From: Streptomyces cucumeris | Lineage (GTDB): Bacteria > Actinomycetota > Actinomycetes > Streptomycetales > Streptomycetaceae | Assembly (NCBI RefSeq): GCF_024295805.1 | Contig: NZ_JANCLX010000006.1 | Location: forward strand, 260,849 to 324,848 | Direction of reading: 5' to 3' | Length of the DNA stretch: 64,000 nt | Shown here: positions 58,701 through 64,000 of the stretch, piece after piece | Numbering within the stretch: the stretch's first letter is position 1 | Layout of the letters: each line of letters opens with the position of its first letter | Translations under genes and position numbers: made by a program | The notes under the pieces: generated by a model | What the model was told of the DNA's origin: nothing | The model's input: the letters and a program-made list of their open reading frames with translations, nothing else | The model's database searches: none

Positions 58701-61700
58701 ACCTTCGTGGGGCGGGCCGACGACCAGCTGAAGATCCGGGGCTTCCGGATCGAACCGGGCGAGATCGAGGCCGCGCTCGTCCGCCACGAGGCCGTGGCGG
58801 AGGCTGTGGTGAACCTCGCCCGGGACGGTGAACGGGCCCTGCTGGTGGCCTACGCGGTCCCGGTCCGCGGCGGTGTGCTGCCCGGCGCCGAGGAGCTGCG
58901 GGCGTTCCTGGGCGCCGCCCTGCCGGACTACATGGTGCCCGCGGTCTTCACGGCCCTGGACGAACTGCCGCTCACCGGCAACGGCAAGGTGGACCGGCGG
59001 CGGCTGCCCGCACCGGACTGGACCGCGGCGGCCGGCGCCGGATACGTGGCGCCCCGCACCGACGCCGAACGCGTGCTCGCGGAGATCTGGGCCACCCTGC
59101 TGGGCCGGGAGCGGATCGGGGTCGAGGACAACTTCTTCATGCTGGGCGGGGATTCGATCCTCAGCATCCAGGTGGCGTCCCGGGCCCGGCAGGCGGGGCT
59201 CTCGCTGACGCCCCGGGAGCTGTTCCGGCACCCCACGATCGCCTCGCTGGCGGCCGTGGCGCGCAGCGACACCCGTCCCGCGGCCGACACCGGGCCGGTC
59301 TCCGGGGAGCTTCCGCTCACCCCGATCCAGCACTGGTTCTTCGCCACCCAGACCGCCCGGCCCGACCACTTCAACCAGTCCGTGGTGGCCGAACTCACCC
59401 CGGACACCGATGTGCCGGCGCTGCGTACGGCCCTGGCCGCGCTGACCGTTCACCACGACGCGCTGCGGATGCGTTTCGAACGGCGGGCGGACGGCGGCGT
59501 ACGGCAGTACTGCCCGCTCCCGGACCCGGCGGCCGAGGTACCGCTGCGCGAGGTGGACCTGTCCGGCCTGGACGTGGCGGAGCGAAAGGCCGCGCGGGAC
59601 GCGGCCATGGCCGCGGCAAACGCCGGACTCGCCCTGGAGCAGGGGCCGTTGCTGGCCGCGCTGCTGCTGCGCGGCGCCCCCGGTGAGCCCCTCTCGCTCT
59701 TCCTGACCGTGCACCACCTGGTGGTGGACGGGGTCTCCTGGCGGGTGCTGCTGGAGGACCTGGACACCGCCTACCGCCGGACCGTCCGGGGGGAGCCGGT
59801 CGCCCTCGGCGCGCGGACCACCTCGCTGCGGGACTGGTCCCGGCGGCTGGCCGAGCACACCGCCGCGGGCGGCTTCGACAGCGAACTGCCCCACTGGGCG
59901 GCGGTGGCGGCGGAGTGCGCCACCGAACTCCCGGTGGACGGCGCCGGGGAGAACACGGTGGCCGCCATGGGGACGGTCACCGTGCGGCTGGACCGTGAGC
60001 TGACCACCGCGCTGCTCCAGCGGGTGCCCGGGGTCTACCGCACCCGGATCGACGACGTCCTGCTGGCGGCGCTGGGCCGGGTGCTGGCCGACTGGACCGG
60101 GCGCCGCCGGGTCGCCGTCGACCTGGAGGGCCACGGCCGGGAGGAGCACCTGCTCGACGGGGCGGACCTGTCCCGCACCGTCGGCTGGTTCACCACCATC
60201 TTCCCGGTGGCCCTGGACGTTCCGGCGGGCGGCTGGGGCGAGACGCTGAAGTCCGTCAAGGAGCAGTTGCGGGCGGTGCCCGCGCGCGGTATCGGCTACG
60301 GGGCGCTGCGCCACCTCGCCCCGGCGGACCATCCCGCGGCCGGGGTGCTCCGGGACGCCCCGGCGCCCCGGATCAGCTTCAACTACCTCGGGCAGTTCGA
60401 CTGGTCGGACGCCGGGGAGGACAGCACGTCCCTGGTGCGCGGCGTACGGGGCGGGCTGGGCGGCGACGCCGCGCCTCAGTCCGCGCGCGCCCATCTGCTG
60501 GACGTGGTGGGCCGGGTGGAACAGCGGCGGCTGGAACTCACCTGGTACTACGGCACGGCCACGCACACCGAGGAGACGGTCTCCCGGCTGGCCCGGGAGA
60601 CCCTCCGCGCGCTGGAGGAGATCGTCGGCCACTGCGCAGGACCCGGCGCCGGGGGGCGCACCCCGTCGGACTTCCCGCTGGCCCGGCTGGACCAGGGCGC
60701 GGTGGACCGGATCGCCGCCGACGGCCGGGAGGTGGCGGACATCTACCCGCTGACCCCGATGCAGGCGGGCATGCTCTTCCACCACCTGGTGGACCCGGCC
60801 TCGGACGCCTACGTCAACCAGGTGCAGCTCACGATGACCGGGGTGACCGACCCCGGTGCACTGGCCACCGCCTGGCAGCGGACCGCCGACGCCAACCCGA
60901 TCCTGCGCACCCATCTGGTGTGGGCGGACACCCCCGAACCGCTCCAGGTCGTCCGGCGGCGGGCCGCGCTGCGGATCGTCCACCACGACTGGACCGAGCG
61001 GCCGGAGCGGTGGCGGGACGCCGAACTGGACCGGCTGCTCGCCGAGGACCGGGCCGAGGGGATCGACCTGGGGACCGCCCCGCTGATGCGGCTGGCCCTG
61101 ATCCGGCTGTCCCCCGACGAGGTGCGGCTGATCTGGACCTTCCACCATGTCCTGCTGGACGGGTGGAGTGCGGCGCAGGTCTTCGACGAGATCTGCGAGC
61201 GGTACACCGAACTCACCACCGGACGCGCCGCGGTGGTCCCGTCCCGGCAGCCCTTCCGGGCCTATCTGGGCTGGCTGGCCGAACAGGACACCGCGGAGGC
61301 CGAGCGGTTCTGGCGGGAGGCGCTGGCGGGCTTCACCTCGCCCACCGGACTGCCCCGCGACCGGCCCGCGGTGGAGGCGCACCGCACGGCCTCCTCGGGC
61401 ACCCACAAGGTCACCCTCGGGGCCGAGGAGTCGGCCCGGCTGCGGACCGCGGCCCAGCGCAACGGGCTGACCATGAACACGGTGGTGCAGGGGGCCTGGG
61501 CGCTGCTGCTGGCGCGCTACAGCGGCACCGACGACGTGGTGTTCGGCACCACGGTCTCCGGGCGTCCGGCGGCGCTGGCGGGTGTGGAGTCGATGGTCGG
61601 GGTGTTCATCAACACGGTGCCCACCCGGGTCCGGGTGGACGGCGGCACACCGCTGCTGGCCTGGCTGCGGGAGCTCCAGACCGCCCAGTCGGAGTCCCGC

Positions 61701-64000
61701 CGCTTCGACTTCGTGTCCCTGGCGCAGCTTCGGAGCTGGAGCGATGTGCCCGGCGGGAGCAACCTCTTCGACAGCATCGTGGTGTTCGAGAACTACCCCT
61801 TCGACAGCGAGGCCATCGCCGCGCACGGTCTGGGCATCCGGCAGGAACGGGATCTGGAGCCGACGAACTACGCGCTCAGTGTGGTGGTGGCGCCCGAGGA
61901 GCGGCTGTCGGTATCGCTGGACTACGACCCGGCCGCGTTCGACGCGCCGACGGTCCAGCGGCTGGGCGCCACGCTGCGCGGACTGCTGGCGGAGATGGCG
62001 GCCGATCCGGCGCGCCGGGTGGCGGAGCTGCCGCCGGCGGACGCGGAGGAGACCCGGCGGATCCTGGAGGAGTTCAGCGGACCGGTGGCCCCGGCGCCGC
62101 ACGCGGTGCTGCCGGAGCTGTTCCAGGCGCGGGCGGCCCTGACGCCGGAGGCGGTGGCCGTCCGCGGGGAGGGCGGATCCCTCACCTACCGGGAGCTGAA
62201 CGAGCGCGCCAACCGGCTGGCCCGGCTGCTGATCGCGCGGGGCGCGGGACCCGAGCGCTTCGTGGCGCTCTCCCTGCCGCGCACCCCGGACCTGGTGGTG
62301 GCGGTGCTGGCGGTGCTGAAGTCGGGGGCCGGATACCTCCCGGTGGATCCGGCGTACCCGGCGGAGCGCATCGCCTTCATGCTCGGGGACATCGCCCCCG
62401 ACATCGTGCTCACCACCGGGGAGCAGGCGGCGCGGATCCCGGCCGGGAGCGCCGCGCTCCTCCTGCTGGACGGCCCGGAGTGCGCGCAGCGGATGGCCGC
62501 GGAGGACGCCCACGACCTCACCGACGCCGCGCGGCACCGCCCGCTGGACCCCGCCCACCCCGCCTACGTCATCCACACCTCGGGCTCGACCGGCACCCCC
62601 AAGGGCGTGGTGGTCACGCACGCCAGTGTGGCGGCCCTGGCGGCCTGGGCGGCGGCGGAGTTCGGCGCGGAGGGGCTCTCCCATGTGGTGGCCTCCACCT
62701 CGCTCAACTTCGATGTGTCGGTGTTCGAGATCCTCTGTCCGCTGCTGGCCGGGGGCTCCCTGGAGATCGTCCGCGACCTGCTCACCCTCACCGAGCGGAC
62801 CGGCCCGTGGTCGGCGAGTCTGCTGAGCGCGGTGCCGTCCGCGCTGGGCCAGGTGCTCGGCAGGGGCGCGGTGTCGGTGTCCGCCGACACCGTGGTGCTG
62901 GCGGGCGAGGGGCTCGCCGCCCGCACCGTCCAGGAGGTGCGCGCGGCCATCCCGGGCTGCCGGGTGGCCAATATCTACGGGCCCACCGAGGCCACCGTCT
63001 ACGCCACCGCGTGGACCTGTGACCCGGCGGACCCCGGCCGCACCCCGCCCATCGGGTCGCCGGTCGCCGCCACCCGGGCGTACGTCCTGGACGCGCGGCT
63101 GCGGCCGGTGCCGGTCGGCGTACCCGGGGAGCTGTACCTGGCCGGGGCCGGACTGGCCCGCGGCTACGCCGGACGGCCAGGGCTGACCGCGGACCGGTTC
63201 ACCGCCGACCCCTTCGGCCCCGCGGGGGGCCGGATGTACCGCACCGGCGATCTGGTGCGCTGGGACACCGAAGGGCAGCTCGAGTATCTGGGCCGGACCG
63301 ACGACCAGGTCAAGGTGCGGGGGTTCCGCATCGAACTGGGCGAGGTCGAGGCGGCGCTGGCGCGCCACCCGGACGTGGCGGAGGCGGCCGCGTCGGTGGT
63401 GGACACCGCGGGCCACAAGCGGCTGGCCGGCTATGTGGTCCCGGCCCCGGGCGCGTCGGTGGACCCGGCGGCGCTGCGGGCGTTCCTCGCCCGTACGCTG
63501 CCCGACCACATGGTCCCGGCGGCCATGGTCCCGCTGGAGCGGCTGCCGCTGGGGCCGAGCGGCAAACTCGACCGACGGGCACTGCCCGCGCCGGACTGGG
63601 CCGCCCCCGCGGCGGGACACGTGGCGCCGCGCACGGAGACCGAGAAGGCGCTGGCCGGGATCTGGGCCGAGGTGCTGGGGCTGGAGTCGGTCGGGGCCGA
63701 GGACAACTACTTCGCCCTCGGCGGCGATTCCATCCTCAGCATCCAGATCGTGTCCTCGGCCCGCCGTGCCGGGATCGAGCTGACACCGCGCCATCTCTTC
63801 GTCCACCAGACCGTGGCGGCGCTGGCCGCCGCCACGGAGGGCGCGGTGTCCTCCGCGGCCACCGCGGAACAGGGGCCGGTCCTCGGCGAGGTGCCGCTCA
63901 CCCCCATCCAGCACTGGCTGTTCGAGAGCCTGCCGGAGAGCCCCTGGCACTTCACCCAGTCGCTCTCCGCCGAGCTGGCCGGGCCGGTGGACACCACCGC
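49749..64000 (+). CDS. Multimodular NRPS, 3' end beyond the window
   Basis: At least 4,750 residues from ATG 49749 (ATG 49752 alternative), open to the edge. Domains (approximate residues): A1 43-527, T1 (Ser568), C1 624-1060 (HHIVTDG 756), A2 1086-1578, T2 (Ser1627), E1 1683-2098 ([10 protein letters not shown] 1802), C2 2133-2575 (DHLILDG, first His replaced by Asp), A3 2596-3091, T3 (Ser3136), E2 3188-3621, C3 3664-4094 (HHVLLDG), A4 4119-4614, T4 (Ser4661), E3 from 4713, cut. All T domains have LGGDS. Pocket residues read from motif spacing: A1 D-A-L-L-I-G-S-V-V, A2 D-V-F-S-V-A-L-V-Y, A3 D-A-Y-W-W-G-G-T-F (Val type), A4 D-V-F-S-V-A-I-V-Y. No upstream C domain, so A1 loads. Predicted configuration L-D-D-D. 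Confidence 0.95.
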   Translation, partial: MMDRHETSSGQATAGPATASPGAPGLPPAEWNATGRDASRAPLDALFAVWAARTPDAAALVAQDRTWSFGEVEEWANRLAHRLIGQGVGPEGVVALVLPRSAELVVAELAVAKAGGAFLPVDPAHPEERRAMMLADARPVAVLDDPAAIRAVTGPGHAPGDTDRLAPLLPEHPAYVIYTSGSTGVPKGVVVAHGGLGNFSAATAEHYAVTPGDRVLQFSSPSFDASVLELCSSLLAGAALVVPPEGPLLGAELAAVLRDHEVTHALVPPAALATVPAEEVRRGLPSLRTLIVGAEACPAGLVDLWAPDRRLVNSYGPTEATVVATWTGALRAGSGTPAIGRPLPNTRVYVLDGAMREVPVGTAGELYITGAGVARGYLDRPGLTADRFVAAPSGPPGARMYRTGDLARWTADGELEFLGRTDHQVKVRGFRIELGEVEAALARHPEVGAAVVTVREDEPGMRRLVGYVVPAGGGTPPSAAGLRAAVSRSLPAHMVPSAYVVLDAFPLTPHRKIDRAALPAPRSAPGGDARHIAPRTAAEAALARIWAEVLPVDTVGVEDDFLGLGGDSILGVRLLSRVRAELGVDLSLRELLDARTVARLARALPAEPPAADPPIPAVPRDRPLPLSAAQRRLWFLDDLTSGGTEYNTGAGLRLSGPLDEEALSRALDALAARHDALRTTFATVDGHGVQRVAERSALPLECTDLAGLPATERDGAVERLLTDELNRPYDLEHGPLTRASLFRLADEDHVLLLAQHHIVTDGWSVGVLVRELAALYGAQVAGTDAGLPPLPLQYPDYAVWERDRPAPPWQETDLKYWRSKLAGMQMLELPTDRPRPPVRTTAGAVHRHELPADLVADLVRLGRERSTTLFTLLAAAVSVLFARYSGQRDISFGTVTNGRHRSELESVAGFFVNTLVLRSEVDGDTTVEQFLDTMRETVLDAFGHDGLPFERVVEELAPQRDPSRNPLVQALVVQQGAMVPTRDAGELRITEHALPRPAARFDLVLEFLPRESGSLGLTVEYNSDLFDAGTMERMATHLHRLLTGMAAAPETPLIELQMLTDAEWHTLLDSWNGRGRPAPDTTLPELFEAQAARRPSAPAVAHGDVRLTYGEVNRRANRLARLLIDRGIGPERLVALALPRSADLVVVVLAVLKAGAGYLPVDPGYPAQRIALMLDDAAPAVVLTTGEAAGSLPPGTEILVLDDPAVHADLGSRADGDITDGERIRPLDPSHPAYVIYTSGSTGRPKGVVVTHRSVAGLAAWAEAELGRERLTDVVASTSLNFDVSVFEILCPLLAGGSVEVVRDLPALVDPRERPRTPGLISGVPSVFARILGADAAAWAEGAAGTVVLAGEALPAQTVRDVRAALPSSRIANLYGPTEATVYATAWFCDGEAPEQAPPIGRPVADTRAYVLDPTLRLVPQGVTGELYLGGRGLARGYLNRPELTARRFVADPFGPPGSRMYRTGDLVRWNGDGQLEYMGRADDQVKIRGFRIELGEVETALMRHPDVAGAAAVAKESGDVKRLIAYVVAAPGAAPDPAGLRRFLRRGLPDYMVPATVLVLDRMPLSPNGKLDRGRLPDPDWSATAAGGYVAPRTATERTLAGVWAAILRVERVGVEDNFFSLGGDSILSIQVVSQARQAGLPLTSRDVYRHQTIAALALHLDTAAPAGRPAAGADQEATGELPLTPIQQWLFEHDAERAGHFNQTVSLELAEDVDEEALRGALAELLAHHDALRSRFPLRDGGPDRAQWIDRVGSTEVLRRATADSGRHLGGFDLAEEPPLRAVFEAGGDGRRPVLHLTVHHAVVDGVSWRVLLEDLDTAYRALARGGTVRLPAKSSALRHWALRLTRHAETGGFDDETAYWNGVVAGCDPALPTDRQGENTYASARSVTVRLGEDETAALLQTLPEVYRTQVNDVLLSALARVLTGWTGRSRVPVDLEGHGREELFEDVDLSRTVGWFTTRFPVALELPDGDWGAVLKSVKEQLRAVPRRGLGYGVRRHRLRPDGFPDGPTAGISFNYLGQFELPGGGDGLFRDTHRELSLDADPGSPRPHPLEVVGRVEGRTLEFTWFYSAGLHHEETVAGLAEEFRRALVEIARHGTSPGAGGRTPSDFPLATLDQATVDRLAGDGSGVEDIYPLTPTQAGMLFHRLSQDDRRVYFQQLAFVLDGVPDPQALAAAWQRVTDRTPVLRSRAVWDGVAEPLQVVERAVRVPVTHLDWRGLAGDGRREELRRFLAEDRERGLDPGTAPLSRLALARLSATQVQLVWTFDHLILDGWSLFQVLSDVFHCHARAREGAAGAAMADGLPSRRPFSDYVAWLRERDGERAEHHWRSRLAGLSEPTALPFDREPTETHHAESTEAVRTTLSADTSRRLAGLARDEGLTVNTLLQGAWALLLSRQTGRADVVFGTTVSGRPAELPGAPDMNGLFIATLPTRVRVPSGATVLSWLRELQSAQTEDRRFDFVGLPRLRSWTGLAERVNLFDSIVVFENYPVGGDLAAAHGLELRELDGVETTNYPLSLVVYPGEELTLRLGYDPALFDAVTVERMAEYLSVLLSAMAESPDRAPARLPMLTPERLRVLQEWNDTAVPVTGGTLPQLFADRVRETPGAIALDGASGPVTYRELDLRANRLAHRLTGLGVRPEHPVAVLMDRSAELIVAQLAVVKAGGVYVPLDVRAPEDRLRTVLAEASAQVLLTDRAWERTADGIPHGGRTVVVAPGQDGAEDDGPSDPPRVAVFPDSAAYLMFTSGSTGRPKGVAVRHRDVAALAADRAFAGHDRVLVHSPQAFDASTYEVWVPLLRGGTAVLAPEGDVDADTVRRAIDDHGVSCLWLTAGLFRLLAQDAPECLRGAREVWTGGDVVPAAAVRRVLDACPELTVVDGYGPTETTTFATRRAFRAGEELPRTLPIGRPLDNTRVHVLDTALQPQPPGIPGELYIAGAGLARGYRNRPGATAERYVADPFGPPGSRMYRTGDIVAWTDDGELTFVGRADDQLKIRGFRIEPGEIEAALVRHEAVAEAVVNLARDGERALLVAYAVPVRGGVLPGAEELRAFLGAALPDYMVPAVFTALDELPLTGNGKVDRRRLPAPDWTAAAGAGYVAPRTDAERVLAEIWATLLGRERIGVEDNFFMLGGDSILSIQVASRARQAGLSLTPRELFRHPTIASLAAVARSDTRPAADTGPVSGELPLTPIQHWFFATQTARPDHFNQSVVAELTPDTDVPALRTALAALTVHHDALRMRFERRADGGVRQYCPLPDPAAEVPLREVDLSGLDVAERKAARDAAMAAANAGLALEQGPLLAALLLRGAPGEPLSLFLTVHHLVVDGVSWRVLLEDLDTAYRRTVRGEPVALGARTTSLRDWSRRLAEHTAAGGFDSELPHWAAVAAECATELPVDGAGENTVAAMGTVTVRLDRELTTALLQRVPGVYRTRIDDVLLAALGRVLADWTGRRRVAVDLEGHGREEHLLDGADLSRTVGWFTTIFPVALDVPAGGWGETLKSVKEQLRAVPARGIGYGALRHLAPADHPAAGVLRDAPAPRISFNYLGQFDWSDAGEDSTSLVRGVRGGLGGDAAPQSARAHLLDVVGRVEQRRLELTWYYGTATHTEETVSRLARETLRALEEIVGHCAGPGAGGRTPSDFPLARLDQGAVDRIAADGREVADIYPLTPMQAGMLFHHLVDPASDAYVNQVQLTMTGVTDPGALATAWQRTADANPILRTHLVWADTPEPLQVVRRRAALRIVHHDWTERPERWRDAELDRLLAEDRAEGIDLGTAPLMRLALIRLSPDEVRLIWTFHHVLLDGWSAAQVFDEICERYTELTTGRAAVVPSRQPFRAYLGWLAEQDTAEAERFWREALAGFTSPTGLPRDRPAVEAHRTASSGTHKVTLGAEESARLRTAAQRNGLTMNTVVQGAWALLLARYSGTDDVVFGTTVSGRPAALAGVESMVGVFINTVPTRVRVDGGTPLLAWLRELQTAQSESRRFDFVSLAQLRSWSDVPGGSNLFDSIVVFENYPFDSEAIAAHGLGIRQERDLEPTNYALSVVVAPEERLSVSLDYDPAAFDAPTVQRLGATLRGLLAEMAADPARRVAELPPADAEETRRILEEFSGPVAPAPHAVLPELFQARAALTPEAVAVRGEGGSLTYRELNERANRLARLLIARGAGPERFVALSLPRTPDLVVAVLAVLKSGAGYLPVDPAYPAERIAFMLGDIAPDIVLTTGEQAARIPAGSAALLLLDGPECAQRMAAEDAHDLTDAARHRPLDPAHPAYVIHTSGSTGTPKGVVVTHASVAALAAWAAAEFGAEGLSHVVASTSLNFDVSVFEILCPLLAGGSLEIVRDLLTLTERTGPWSASLLSAVPSALGQVLGRGAVSVSADTVVLAGEGLAARTVQEVRAAIPGCRVANIYGPTEATVYATAWTCDPADPGRTPPIGSPVAATRAYVLDARLRPVPVGVPGELYLAGAGLARGYAGRPGLTADRFTADPFGPAGGRMYRTGDLVRWDTEGQLEYLGRTDDQVKVRGFRIELGEVEAALARHPDVAEAAASVVDTAGHKRLAGYVVPAPGASVDPAALRAFLARTLPDHMVPAAMVPLERLPLGPSGKLDRRALPAPDWAAPAAGHVAPRTETEKALAGIWAEVLGLESVGAEDNYFALGGDSILSIQIVSSARRAGIELTPRHLFVHQTVAALAAATEGAVSSAATAEQGPVLGEVPLTPIQHWLFESLPESPWHFTQSLSAELAGPVDTT

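Noticed and set aside
56859-63950. A 2,363-codon open frame on the minus strand across the NRPS gene.
   Set aside because: It is a shadow of the NRPS: in very G+C-rich coding DNA the antisense frame rarely meets stops. Its translation is low-complexity Arg/Gly/Pro/His/Gln sequence with no domain.

Overview
The window is Streptomyces-type DNA. It is strongly G+C rich, GTG and TTG starts with GGAGG-like ribosome sites are common, and the gene families (tuf3, whiJ/abaA-type regulators, DedA, uppP, large NRPS) are typical of the genus. It falls into three parts: a prophage (about 1-30,160), a chromosomal block (about 30,160-46,150), and the start of a non-ribosomal peptide locus (about 46,150-64,000, open at the right edge).

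Prophage. A siphovirus-like prophage with an HK97-type head fills the left half. Its late operon runs leftward in standard order: HNH nuclease, P27-type small terminase, two tRNAs, second HNH nuclease, large terminase, portal, prohead protease, major capsid, connectors, tail tube, tail chaperones with a GGGAAAC -1 frameshift site, tape measure, a large LamG-bearing tail protein, receptor-binding-like protein, amidase lysin and holin. A short rightward early operon (26,284-28,395) encodes small proteins, a C5-cytosine methyltransferase split into two reading frames, and a DnaN-like protein. A tyrosine integrase (leftward) lies beside the right junction, where the phage interrupts a gamma-carbonic-anhydrase-like gene whose 5' part is missing. 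The left 5 kb carries small cassette-like genes with shared upstream motifs and terminators, and a whiJ/abaA-like module (anti-sigma-type ATPase, XRE regulator, DUF397 protein). I see no replication genes, and the other half of the interrupted gene is absent, so the prophage probably continues left of base 1. Several short sequence families recur across the prophage. The most regular is CGTGTAAACG, which keeps one orientation relative to transcription and imposes rare codons where it lies in genes. It resembles operator/stoperator systems.

Chromosomal block. Genes here encode DedA and TVP38-type membrane proteins, a thioesterase-fold protein, a Pro/Gln-rich membrane protein, two MFS transporters, a Tat-exported glycosidase-like protein, a spermidine-synthase-like protein, a divergent EF-Tu (tuf3), undecaprenyl-diphosphatase (uppP), a HAD hydrolase, a flavin reductase, and an overlapping AraC regulator/VOC pair.

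NRPS locus. A secreted protein and a mini copper-amine-oxidase-like protein are followed by a beta-lactamase-fold serine hydrolase with a C-terminal lipocalin-like segment (SxxK, YSN and HDG motifs). This is the architecture of stand-alone PBP-type thioesterases (SurE class). It sits directly upstream of a giant NRPS, of which 4,750 codons are visible: A-T, then three C-A-T-E modules (the last cut by the window edge). The visible product would start L-D-D-D. Module 3 carries a valine-type pocket, and modules 2 and 4 have almost identical pockets. A cyclic D-rich peptide released in trans by the PBP-type enzyme is the natural hypothesis.
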